Part shown: positions 11,378-22,245 of the stretch, in pieces
Numbering within the stretch: position 1 is the stretch's first letter
Layout of the letters: each line of letters starts with the position of its first letter
From: Nymphaea colorata
Taxonomy: Eukaryota > Streptophyta > Magnoliopsida > Nymphaeales > Nymphaeaceae
DNA: 64,000 nt
Assembly (NCBI RefSeq): GCF_008831285.2
Contig: NC_045146.1
Coordinates: forward strand, 24,073,703 to 24,137,702
Reading direction: 5' to 3'
Made by a program: the position numbers and the translations under genes
The notes under the pieces: generated by a model
What the model saw: the letters and a program-made list of their open reading frames with translations, nothing else
Told to the model about the DNA's origin: nothing
Database searches by the model: none

Positions 11378-14300
11378 GAGTATTCAATGCTCTTACTTGC
11401 ATTTTGTTCCAATCTTTCAACTTAGGATTAGTAAGCATATAACTGTCACGAAGGATGGACCACCCTGGCTCACTGGCATTTTCTTTAGGTAGATTTTTGC
11501 CTTCCTGTTTGAACATAGCACATCAAGCAAATAGTGAGTACCCCTACAAAGTACTAGATGAATTAGTTATGGAAACTGAACTACTTTATCCAAAAGGAGA
11601 ACAAACTTTTCCCTGTCCACGCTATAAGCAGAGTTGGACTTTTTACTGGATGCATTGCAACGTAAATAGTAAGCCAACTGATGCATTCATCAGGAGGCGG
11701 CAATTACTCATTGCAAAAAAACTGACAAACTTAGCGACCATTTTTTATGTGGCTTGACACATGATAATACAAATCCAGACTCTGTATAGTAACAATCAAC
11801 AAATTTTAATGGATGACTGTAGGCTTAGATATGAAAATTGTCACATGATTGCTGGGAAGATAAAATTATCAAGGCTGGTGGTATCCCAGCCATTTTGAGT
11901 TTAACACAATGATATCTTACACATTATGAATGCAAAATCATCAAAACTAATTTCTTTATTACAATTTTTCAAATGACATGTTTATAATATAAATCATCAG
12001 ATTTTGATTTCTTTACTAACTTACTTTTGAAAGACATGTTTGTAATATAAATCCTCAGCTTCATTTACACATTTGGAATATATAAATATTGTCCTTGCAT
12101 TTGCTCACATAGAATATCTGAAAAAATTTAGACCAAACAATGGCAACTTTTGATAAATATTGTATTTTTCTCTCCTTCCTTTTTGATTAGGATAAGAGAT
12201 TAGCCTCAGAATATTTTTTGGAAACATGACAAATTTATTAACATGAATAAATATTTCATTTTAGATAAAAACATTCTAAAGCTCCAACAAATGTTGGTCA
12301 TAGAATACAAATATAGATTATCAGCTCAAAAACCTTTAAACAATATGGAAACCGTATTGTTTTAATGTACAACTCATCATGTATAGGGCAATGTTATAAA
12401 AAGCGTAGCGTATCGCGTATCGGTCGGGCCGACCTATACGCCGTATCGTAACGTATCGTAAACGTAGCGTAACGTATCGTAAAATTAATTTTTTAATTTT
12501 AAAAAATATTTAAAAATAAGAAAAAATAGACAAAAATTCTCAAAAATCTGAAAAAAATGAACAAAAAATCAGAAATCAAGAAAAAAAAAATGTATTCAAA
12601 TATAAAAAAGATCATCATACATAAGGAACATTCATGTGTATACTATCAACAACACATTCAAAAATAAGAAATCAAATATTCAAATTAACATAATAAGCAT
12701 CTATCACAATTTTAAACTTGAAAATTTTATAAAATTTTAGGACTTAGAGTCTTAAGTCTTGGAGTTTTATGACTTAGATTACATCAAAATTTTTTAAGTT
12801 CAAACATACAGTTATCATCTTTCATGATTCAACGATGATATCTCCCAAATCGATGAATCATCGGTTAATTTTTATGAAAATACGCAAAATTTCTCCCTCC
12901 TATGTCTATTGGAGTCTTTAAATACAAGAAAAGAGAGAGGAAGGAGTGTTTAAACTTTTAAAAAATAAAGAATTTTATGTTTTCTCCCGTATCGTACGAT
13001 ACGAGGGTGTATCACCCGTATCGTACGATACGGCCGATACGGGTACGATACGCACGCGTATCGTGTATTGAGCACGTATCGTATAGGTTTCTTCGACCTA
13101 TACGATACGTATCGTACGATACGCGTGCGTATCGTACGATACGGATAACATTGGTATAGGGAGTGAAAAACAAATAAATAATTAAGAAAATTTTCCCTCT
13201 CTTACAAGCACTTGATTTAAATTCAGCCATGTGGCGGGCTCTTAAAAACATTATATCTAAGATATCAAAAATATATTGTCAAAGTTCATAAAGTATTTGC
13301 AATGTAACACTGAATCATATACCGTAACAGTATTGACTGCAGACGGATTGTATGTGGTCGGCATGGAAGCATTTCGTAGCTCTGTCAGGAAGGTTTCTTT
13401 GCTTCGCTTGCCTGCTTCTGCAAAACCAAGAATGCAATTGCAGTAATCTCAGTTAATCCTTCAGGAACGGTACCTTATGTAAATATCAACACAAAAATGC
13501 AAAAAAATGCAAAGATTCTCGATAATCAACAACCTGGAAAAAAGGCTTCGCAAAAAAAAGAAGGATGTATATAGTAGTAACTAAGAATTAGAAAAAGGAA
13601 ATGAAGATGTGAAATTACTCTAATTGGCATCCTGTAGGATCCATAAGATACAAATGGCTATATGATGAAAGGTATAAACTATAAACTGTAAAGTACTGGT
13701 TTCAATTTATGCAGGCAAACAGAGTATCACGTAATTTTCATTATAGAAATGCAAAAATAGTTGGAAGAGGAATAGTGAAGAAAAACTGGGCCGCAGAAAT
13801 TATTGTAGGTGTCATACATATTGTACAAGAAAATTTTGATCCATTATGAAGCAGCATTATCATGACGGCCACAAGTAGCAAATATCAAGATAAATTGAAC
13901 AGAACTGAAGTGGAAAAAACAAAAACCAAGTTACAAATATGAGATATCAAATTATCAAGTGATCAACTAATTAAACAAGGTTAAAACTCACAAGGCTTTC
14001 AGCAAACAAGACTAACCACCAGTTTAAGGCATTCCATCTGGAGGACACATTACTTGACCATTATAGTATAAGAAGACTTTCTTTTAGGTGAGGAGTGGCT
14101 GTTTTCCATCTAGAGGACAAATTACTTGACATTTACAGTATGAGAAAACTTTCCTTTAGGTAATGACTGGCTGTTTTAGGCAGGCTGGTGAACAACCAAG
14201 TGTTTTAGGCTGGCAAAAGCGGACAGTCAAACACATAAACTCACTGTGCCCCTTACAGAACAGAAAAAATGAGAAAGTTACATCCAAAGATATTGTTGCA

Positions 14301-16555
14301 AATATAACTGTCAAGCAAGTGCTGACACCATGAGATGTGCAGCATAGAAGATGGGCATCAATTTTGGTAACCAAAGAAATATGGTCCCCCTTAAGTATTG
14401 ATTAGATAAACACTAGGTTCTTATGTTGGTTATCCAATCTAAGCATAAAGCATTATTTTGCTTTGAAAGCTTAACTTGGCCCATGGCAATTGGAAAAAGA
14501 ATAGTGATTGGCGTACAGCCATATACCATAGTAATGATGGTTAACATTTCGAGAAAAAGTTAGCCACAAAACAAAGAAATAAAAGAAAGGAATAACAAAA
14601 AAGGCTTTAGCAGGATATCTATAGAATCAACTTATAATCAACAGATTCCCCACTTTGTTCAAAGGGCACTTATGTTCCACACAATGACGATAAGTTTACA
14701 TCCAGTCATTAAGCCCACAACCAACAAACATGCATATTCACAGACGGAAGAACCATCACACCTCTTGCATCTTTTGATTTGGAGTTACTCATGCTTTTGT
14801 GAGCAACCTGAGCCTTGTTTACCTATAAATTGCACAACATGTTAATTCTTTATACATGGAAGCATCCAACTAAATTTACAAAATGAAAATTTACTGAAGC
14901 AGAAATTCAGAACACCAACTTACAGCATTGAACAACTTGACAACTGAATTCGCATTTCCCATGCAAAAAAAGAAAGTCATTAGTAGAAATTTTCAAATGT
15001 ACATATAATTATGTGCACAGACAAAAGATATACACGATATCAATACATTCATGTACGTATTCAAATGTCACTGGAAATAGAAAACCACTATACCTCCTTT
15101 TGTGGCAACACTGACCAGAAACTTTTCTCTTGAGTCCAAGAACTTCTCAGGCTTCACATGGCCTTTTTCAGCTATCTGATACATGATATAAAAGAATGAG
15201 ACATTACAATATGTTATCAAAAACGTTCACAACAATAGGACTTGGAACCATTACCAGCAAACCATAAGAAAGGTATCCATGACTTAAAATACAAACTTAT
15301 ATCAAGTGAAATTCAAGTTTTTAAATCAAAGACTGCCTAATTTTTGCTGTCCTGGTAGTGAACTGGCAGTGTGTATTGCTGATTTTGGTCTATTGAACAT
15401 GACTTAGTAACCATGAATAAAACAAATTTGTGGAACGTAGAAGCTACTATTTTATCCACTGTTTAAAAACTCGAAGAGTCAACCACTCGGTTTGACTCAA
15501 CCCACTAATGAGTCAACCCAGTAAGGGGACTCAAATTTTGTCAAAACTCAGCACAACTCTGCCATGACTCGGCCTATGTCACAATGGTACGGGTACGGGG
15601 ATAAGGGTATTGGTACGGCGTTTTCGTAAATCTTGGTACGGGTACGGCGACTATTCTATATTATTAATTCAAAAAATTGGGAAAACCAAATGAATCCATA
15701 GATATTGTTCTCACAAATCATGAGAAAAATATTCATTTTCATTTTGATAAGAAGCTTCAAACAATGAAAATGCCAACAAAAAAGGCTGCAAGTAAAAAAA
15801 AAACAAGAAAACCTTTATTTTAATTATAATATAGTTTGGATCTGGTTTCGACCCGAAACCAGATCCAAACGTACCGGGCCATACCGGTACGTGTACGCCA
15901 CCAAAAGTGGCGTACCACTGTGACATAGGACTCGGCTGGACTCGGCTGGAATTTGGTTTGACTCAGCCAAAATTCATTTCACTCGGTGTAATCCAATGAT
16001 AAATTTTGTATTTTGTAATAACAGGGTCCTTTGTTTATTAATTACTTAATTATGGACATGAATCTTCTAACTTATAGAAAAATAACAATTTAGAATTATT
16101 GTTCATTTATTAAATTTACACATTACAAATGAAAAGATAAAACTAGTTTGGTGTAACTTCTTGTACGGTGTATTTATTTCAAGCTTTAGGACATTGGACT
16201 CTTCACTTTTGGATTTTTAGTTTCATATAATATTAACATATATGTCGAATTTGTTAAACACTAGATAGTTGTAAATGTTGACTCTGTTAATTTTAGTGTT
16301 TAATTGTTATTAACTTGTTTTTTGTTGATATATTGATTCTTGCCAAACAGTTTTCTTTGAAAAATGCAATTATAGATCTAGTTATCAATTTCTTGTTATT
16401 AAAAGAGATGATATAACTTAGTTATTATTTGATGGTATGAATTATACATGTATTCAAGTCATTTTACAATTTTTTTTATATTTAAACGACAAGTTATATA
16501 CTATATCACATGGGTGCAGGTGCGGGTGCGGTGGGGGTGCGGCGAGCTCATATAC

Positions 16556-16604
<49 letters not shown>

Positions 16605-18194
16605 TATATACATATACATGTTATCTGTTATACAAGTAATTTTATTTGTCTATATTTTAAAACTTTTTTATATCAAGGTTACCTTAAACTCATACAAAAT
16701 TCAAAGACTTATTAAATAAATTAAGAAAAGAGAGAGAGGGAAGAGGGAAAAAAGAAGAGAGAAAGATAGGAGAAGGAAAAAAATAGAAAAAAAACAAGAG
16801 AAAAGAAGAACGAGTGTGGTCAACAGCACCCGATTCGGTTTGACCAAGTTGGGTGCTGTGTCGGGCCGCACTCGCACCCGAGTCGACGCGGGACTGCTGG
16901 CGCACCCGAATGAGTTAGGTTATATATTGTTTTTCGTTTAAAACAATAGGTAACAAAACCCGGCCCGAGTCATCGAGTTGACCTGCCGAGTCACCAGGTT
17001 TTCAAACATTGCTTTTATCTATTTATTCATTTGGTAGAAGCACATAAATAATCAATTATTTATTCAGTCATCTATTTTCTTCATACACATAAATTAGTAC
17101 CTTGATAGTTCTTAAATACCTAACAAGAACTGACAATAACATAAAAGTCACCCACATTAAACATCCATCTTGCCTTTCATTTTAATCCATGTCACCAATT
17201 GTGGAAAACATTTGCAATACAAGATGAACTCCGATGACACCTTAGAAATATTAACATCAATATCAAACATTAAAAAACCCTGCTATGTTACCAATTCATA
17301 TCTCGAAAGGAAAACATGCTGCTATAAAGATTCCTCTCAAATACCAAGGTCCAAATTCTCTAAAAAATTAGTTAAAGGCAGTAACTAGGAACTTTGTGGT
17401 TGAAGTTTGAAAAAATACATAAAAAATCATTTAGATAATTTACATAGAAAATACCTAAAATGGCAAATGAACCAACAAACTAGAAAAGATGAATCATATA
17501 GTGGAATGACAGGAGATGAATACCATACCAAGTGTCTTTCCTTCTTTGCTACCACCTTAACCTTTTGTTCTTCTTCTTCTTCAGAAAGCTTCTTTGCAAT
17601 CAAGTTCTTAAGCCCTGATAAGACAGGTCCCTGTTAATGCAACCATTTAGTTCAGGATTCAGTGAAAATGGATAGCTGTAAAATGTAACGAAATCTTTTA
17701 CAATATTTAAAAATACACACCAGTAAGTCAGATGACTGATTCTTCTGCATGATTTTCAAGAAAGCTCGCCGAAATGCATGTGAACCTTCAGAAAATTTCA
17801 GAACAGAGTGAGAATCATGCCTATCATCTTCAGAAGATGCATCATTCTCATCTTGGCAATCAGAGTTCTCATCCCTTTCACTATGGTTGCTATCATCACC
17901 ATCATCATCATCAGAATGCTCAATTGATTGAACTTTCTGCTCAGAAAAAGACATCCTATCCATTTCATGCCTTTCTGGTTGTGTCAGTACGTTATCATCA
18001 GCATCATCATCATCATCAGAATTATACTGAGCTGCACGTTTCTTGTAAAGCTTTCTTAGTTTTTTATTAACTTTAACTTTTGGTGGTTTTTCTTTCTCAT
18101 CCCTAGACTTGTTATGCCTCTGTTTTGTCTTCTGGTACAACTTTCGCTTCCTGGAGGATTTAGACGTTTGGCTCAGCTCAATCTCTTCAGCCAT
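11221..18194 (-). CDS. RRP15-like ribosomal RNA-processing protein, 8 exons
   Basis: RRP15 is a nucleolar factor for pre-60S assembly and 27S/25S rRNA maturation. Exons read on the minus strand, all with GT-AG borders and compatible phases: 18194-17721, 17630-17529, 15175-15094, 14943-14924 (20 nt), 14822-14762, 13417-13323, 11504-11397 and 11283-11221. They join into 334 codons plus stop. The start is the MAEEIELSQ methionine. Residues about 12-55 are basic (KLRKLYKKRAAQY); residues about 57-125 hold Asp/Glu tracts. The conserved Rrp15 core then follows: HAFRRAFLKIMQKN, GPVLSGLKNLIAKKL, AEKGHVKPEKFLDSREKFL, VVKLFNAVNKAQ and SKDAREAGKRSKETFLTEL. It ends with the family signature EPGWSILRDSYMLTNPKLKD and a short acidic tail, SSSDEE. 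Length is near that of plant homologues. Introns 2 and 6 carry transposons. A truncated exon 1 copy lies at 24577-25165. Confidence 0.92.
11341..11377. repeat. (CT)n(AT)n microsatellite in the last RRP15 intron
   Basis: Sixteen bases of CT and 21 of AT in the 113-bp intron between RRP15 exons 7 and 8. Confidence 0.9.
12381..13161 (-). mobile_element. hAT-like non-autonomous element, family CAATGTTAT, copy 1 (complete)
   Basis: The element spans 12389-13153 (765 bp) in RRP15 intron 6. It is flanked by a perfect 8-bp direct duplication GTATAGGG (12381-12388 and 13154-13161). Its ends are short inverted repeats beginning CAATGTTAT. Both subterminal zones are filled with iterated, mostly palindromic CGTATCG/CGATACG motifs, the densest at 12975-13145 (CGTATCGTACGATACG type). 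The interior is AT-rich and non-coding. An 8-bp duplication plus short inverted ends with subterminal iterations is characteristic of hAT elements. No transposase frame. Strand is arbitrary, chosen opposite to copies 2 and 3. Confidence 0.85.
14035..14178. repeat. 72-bp tandem duplication in an RRP15 intron
   Basis: Two adjacent imperfect copies (14035-14106 and 14107-14178) share CATCTRGAGGACA, ATTACTTGAC, ACTTTC(T/C)TTTAGGT and TGGCTGTTTT. They lie in intron 5, between the 61-nt and 95-nt exons. Non-coding. Confidence 0.7.
15567..15935. mobile_element. Small nested MITE, CCTATGTCAC ends
   Basis: A 357-bp element (15573-15929) with inverted ends CCTATGTCACAATGGTAC and, reversed, CCTATGTCACAGTGGTAC (17 of 18 match). 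It is flanked on both sides by ACTCGG (15567-15572, 15930-15935). Because the host element itself repeats ACTCGG, the true target-duplication length is uncertain. GGTACG motifs are iterated near both ends. Non-coding. Confidence 0.75.
16494..16926. mobile_element. Small nested MITE, GGGTGC-type ends
   Basis: The element spans 16501-16919. Left end CTATATCACATGGGTGC pairs imperfectly with the reversed right end CCTAACTCATTCGGGTGC. Flanks TTATATA occur at 16494-16500 and 16920-16926. Both ends carry GGTGCGG/CGCACCCG iterations. It contains a (TA)n(CA)n microsatellite (16559-16603) and a purine-rich core (about 16725-16810). The ends resemble those of the 945-bp element in the inverted-repeat arms. 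Confidence 0.6.
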
Positions 18195-18607
18195 TGACCT
18201 ATATATTACCAAAAAAAAAAAAAGAGAGAGAGAGAGAACATCATTTCACCTGCAAAATCACCTTTAATCAATGCCAATGTTCATGAAATTCCATATCATT
18301 TCACCACTAATGATTTCATTGACTGGAACACGGAATTCAGTTGATTCAAATGATGCCCTTCAGTCCACAACTACTACATACAGACCAATAGGAGCTTTCA
18401 CCCTGTATGGTACTTAAAGTTAAAAGAAATGCAATTTGTTCATGTTATTTTTTAGAATAGAGAAGCACCTCTTACAGGCTGTTTTAACTTGTCCCACTAA
18501 AAATAAAAAACCAGTCTTGAGACGAGAGACATAAAGGTTCTACTTCATTCATACTCATGGTCGACTTCCCACCAATGCAAAACTTTGAAGTAATAAAAAA
18601 ATAACTT
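18007..18607 (-). repeat. Direct repeat D1: RRP15 exon 1 (5' part) plus upstream flank
   Basis: This block of about 600 bp is duplicated in the same orientation at 24577-25165 with a few percent divergence. It holds the first 60-odd codons of RRP15 and about 410 bp of 5' flank. The inner end lies in a (GAT)n run coding for Asp. The outer end lies at TAATAAAAAAATAACTT, just before a motif that recurs at the ends of the inverted-repeat arms. Confidence 0.85.
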
Positions 18608-19019
18608 CCATGTTCAATGATATGGGATGTTGCTCACTGTTCTGCGAAGCTAGAAATTTTTCTGATGGGGGCGCTCATTCTCATTCAATACCTTGAATTT
18701 TTTTGAGGTATTTATATGTATAACCATGTCAAAAAATTAACATATATTAAACTAATTTTGTAAGGCTGGCGTGGACAACTGCCCCCACCAGCCACCATGT
18801 GTGTGTGTGTATATATATACATACATATATACATATATATATATGTATTGATTGGTAACTATAAATTTTCAAAATCACCTAACAAAAACGAAACAGTGAG
18901 CAACATCCCATATCATGAAGTAAGCAAAGAAATTTTTGGAACTCGACTCGATTACTTTTTTTTTTTAATTAACAAAAACTTTTACCCGCTTGAAAACACT
19001 GAACAAAAGAAAAGCAAAA

Positions 19020-19306
19020 CAGCCTCTGCTCCCCGCCGCGCCTTCTCTTGCCCTGTCTCCGTCTCTCCAGTTTCCTTTCTGAGCTCTCTCACTCTCACAA
19101 TCTCGATTCGCAGGCGGCCCGTCACCGACACACTGCCGACCGGCTGTGCCTGTGCAGGCTGCAGCGGCAGCGGCCCAACAACCTCCAAAAGCAATGGCGT
19201 TTCCTAATACACTCTGGTGGTGTTTTTGGGAGCTCCTCCTCCACGCCAATAGGCAACAACAACTGAAGCCCTCTTCCTCCGTGCATCTCCGTCCACCGGT
19301 GAGAGG
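19020..19306 (+). other. Gene-5'-end-like module in the left arm (possible captured leader and first exon)
   Basis: A CT-rich stretch typical of a plant 5' leader is followed by an ATG at 19194 and a frame that reads MAFPNTLWWCFWELLLHA. It runs to candidate splice donors CACCG|GTGAGA (19299) or GAGAG|GTATGG (19306). In the right arm the corresponding ATG is changed (ATCGGCGG context) although the downstream sequence and donors are kept. No downstream exon was found, so this is probably a fragment of a host gene copied with the arm. The parent gene is not recognised. Confidence 0.35.
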
Positions 19307-21112
19307 TATGGAGAATTTTTCTCTCCCTCGCTCTCTCTCGATCTTTTTATTTCCGCCAGTTTTCATGGACTTGCAGTTCGAGGCAAAAGATGCTCACCAC
19401 GTGTTTGTTAAAATGCATGAGGCCAGACTTTTACATTTCTATGTTGTGCGCATATCACTACGGTTTAGTTTTTTTTTTTTTTTTTTGATACGCTTTTGCG
19501 CGTTGAGTTCCTAATTGTTAAATGTAATTGATCTTGTTCTATCCATGCTGCTGATCCTGTCTATATCCATGCTGTTGTTCCTGTTGAAATTTCAGTTTCG
19601 GGCTACACTCTAGCAGTCTCTGTCTTCAGAACTAGTGAGGCAGGGTTCCATTTTTCTACAGCGTCCATTTTGAATATTTTGAGTTTTCGGACTGTCCATC
19701 TCGTTGGGTTCTTGTTGACATAGATGATGCATGTTGGGGGTTCTTTTTGCATTTTCGTTGAGATTTCTGATGGAGGTTCGTTGTTGGTGAGACAGCTGGA
19801 CGTATAAGGGGATTCGGTTACGACCTCTAAGTGAGGTTAATGACTAATCAGGTTATTTTATTGTCACTAGGTGGGCAGGTTCACAAAACCACACCCAAGG
19901 ACGTGCCCGGGGAGCGTACTAAGTAGTACCTTCGTCTTTCGTCAGCAGATTTTAGCATGGTTGATCTAAAGTACATATTCTTGTTTGTTTTATCTGTTAG
20001 AAGCATCGATCGTTATGTTCAACATGCAATAGATTGTTAGCATAAATGAATTTTAATGCTTTGTTTACTAGTTATTTAACTATTTGATGGATGGATCATG
20101 GAAGTAGATAAATATAGCGGATAGAACATGATTGATCTCTTGCTTAATTGTGATTTGTTAAGTCATATGCTGAACGGATTTAAGTTTAGATGTTCGTAGC
20201 TAATTGAAGTTGCTTAAAACATCATTTATGATTATTTCATTATACCATGTATGCTTGAGCTGTTTGGCGAGAGAGTTAAATTAAGATTACAAGCTGGCCT
20301 GGAATTGTGATTAAAAACAACAAACTCAGTCATATTGTAGAGATTGATTTGTTAAGAAATCAAATATTTGAGAATTGAGACAAAACTTAGTTAATAGAGG
20401 TTGATGTATTTGAAGGCAAGCAGTTGTAATGACTAAATGAGAAGACAAATTTAACAAAATACTTATAAAAATTTTCGGTAAATCTCTATCGTGACTGGCT
20501 GTGAGGGCTGCTTAAGAGCAGTGGCCACTGTAATAACCCCTTGCAACGGGCATGGCCCCCAAGGGGAAAAGTGTGAGTCTTCTTTCCTCTCTTGCATTAT
20601 TACTTATGGAGAGTTGAATAAAAAAGTGATGGTCACTAGTCATAATAAGATTCCATGAAGGAGCGAATCTTTCAAGAGTGGAACCTCTAGTGGAGAGCAA
20701 GTCTCTCTTGAGACGATAGAGCGAACTCTAAGAAAGAAATTGATATAAGAAAGCTCAAAGTCCAATAGCAGTCAATTAAATTTTAAGTGAGTTCAATAAC
20801 AAACGTTTAAGTTGTAAACTTTAAACAACTCTAAGAGACATGCTTGAATGCTTGTTTATATGGTGCTGTCTCTTAGCAGTTGATATCATGTGTTTGCTTT
20901 CAATTGATGTGATCTTACAGTGTTATGCTCACTAAGTCTGTAGGATTCACTCTTGTACATTTATCATTTTTTCAGCTGGGCAAGATAGAATTTTCGGGGA
21001 AGGCGGGTAAGCAGTAGTTTATATTCAAGCCTCCGAGTTCCCAGTGTAATTGATAGAAATTAAATCCACCTTTATTGATTTTGCTTTGGATATGATTTTG
21101 CTTTGGATATCA

Positions 21113-22073
21113 TGTGCGATATATGTCACGTGCGGGGTGCAGGTGTGGGTGCTGATGCAGCACATCTCTAAAAAATTAGGTGTAGTGATGCAACTAGGGT
21201 ATTTATTATTATTATTAATAATTTATTATCATAATATATATTATCTATTATATATATAATATATATGACAAAAAATTTTAAACATTATGTATAATATATA
21301 TTATATCAGATCCAAACAAATATCTGATAAGATAATTAATTATTATGTGAACTTAGATATCTAGCTTCGATAAGTAATATCTGATCTGATCCGAAGTTTA
21401 TATTTGACTCTGTCAACTCATATATGATCCGGAGTCTATGTATCGGGCAAGTAATGTCCGATATTGATTTCAAAATGGTAAAATTAAATAGCAGGGATGA
21501 ACTTGAGTATGCCTCTACCTCGTCACGACCCGACGCGGGTTCCCCTCTGTCTCCCTCTTCGTTGCCCTCTCATTCCGCAGGAGGTGAGCATCCGACGCAG
21601 AGAAGAAAAAGGTAAGGAAGGAGCAACGGCGGCGGCTATTAGGGTAACTAGGTTTTTCTCTCTCCCATCTGTTTCCCCCTTCCTTCTCACCCTCTCTTGC
21701 CCGAACCTCTCTGCCTGCACCCTCTTCCTCCCGCACTCCTCACTCGCCCTCTCTTCGTCTCGCCCTCAGTCCCCCTTACCCTTGCTTTGCATGTTCCCCC
21801 AAATTGTGTTGTCCCTCTCCCTCTGTCCCGAGCTCTCTGTCTGTCTTCCCTCTCTGCCTGCGCTCTCTCACTCCCGCAAGCTCTCACGCCCTCTCTCCTG
21901 CACTATCTCCCTCCTTCGCAACTCTCCCACACTCTCTCTCACCCTACCGCCCTCTCTCCCTACCTCCCTAACATGGTGCGGTTTGGGTGCGAATCTGAGT
22001 CGCACCGGCACCGGTGTCGCGTCGACGCAGGTGCCGTACCACAAACAGGCACCCTAGTGACATAGTGTACGAG
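21113..22073 (+). mobile_element. 945-bp hAT-like element inside the left arm
   Basis: The element spans 21121-22065. Ends ATATGTCACGTGCGGGGTGC and, reversed, CTATGTCACTAGGGTGCC form imperfect inverted repeats. Flanks TGTGCGAT and TGTACGAG agree at 6 of 8 bases. It resembles the CCTATGTCAC MITE at 15573. The interior has AT-rich sequence and a long CT-rich, leader-like block (about 21530-21965). Open frames across the CT-rich block encode only Leu/Pro/Ser low-complexity sequence. The partner in the right arm (about 26680-27555) has lost the outermost bases at one end. Confidence 0.55.
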
Positions 22074-22245
22074 TAGCCGTCACATTTCAATTTCCAGCTC
22101 GTATTTTCAGTTTTAAATTAAAATTTATTCCTAATGACCCTTAGATTTTGAATTCCGTGAGGAAGTAACAATTTTCTCTTCACTCCCTAAAGCAGGGGGT
22201 GAGATGAGGTCTCCCCCATCTCTCTCATGAGTGCAGGAAGCAGAG

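Larger units (their letters stand above)
15449..17019. mobile_element. Outer hAT-like element of a three-element nest in RRP15 intron 2
   Basis: The element spans 15457-17011. Its left end CACTGTTTAAAAACTCG and the reverse complement of its right end, CAATGTTTGAAAACCTGG, form imperfect terminal inverted repeats. Flanks ATTTTATC (15449-15456) and CTTTTATC (17012-17019) match at 7 of 8 positions, fitting a hAT-type target duplication. Subterminal zones repeat GAGTCAAC and ACTCGG motifs. Two younger elements sit inside it (15573-15929 and 16501-16919). No transposase frame. Confidence 0.7.
18886..22245 (+). repeat. Left arm of a large inverted repeat
   Basis: The left arm pairs, in reverse complement, with about 26500-30021. 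Markers in order are AGTGAGCAACATCCCATATC (18895) / GAATGTTGCTCACTG (30004), AACCACACCCAAGGACGTGC, AACCCCTTGCAACGGGCATG (near 20535 and, reversed, near 28090), and TCATGAGTGCAGGAAGCAGA (near 22227 and, reversed, near 26505). The outer part (to about 19490) and inner part (from about 21095) differ at many positions and by indels; 19492-21095 appears identical to its partner. The arm contains a gene-5'-end-like module (19000-19306) and a transposon-like element (21121-22065). There is no protein-coding gene of recognised function. Confidence 0.92.

Noticed and set aside
12389..13153. CRISPR-like or satellite array because of the CGTATCG iterations
   Set aside because: The spacing is irregular, the motifs are confined to the ends of an element with a target duplication, and this is plant nuclear DNA.
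20512..20700. 62-codon frame present identically in both arms (also 27941-28129)
   Set aside because: Its conservation is explained by the identical tract; short, no domain, no start context.
21497..22065. Open frames of 122-186 codons rich in Leu, Pro and Ser
   Set aside because: They cross the CT-rich block of a transposon-like element; the translation is low complexity and the mirrored copy in the right arm is diverged by indels.
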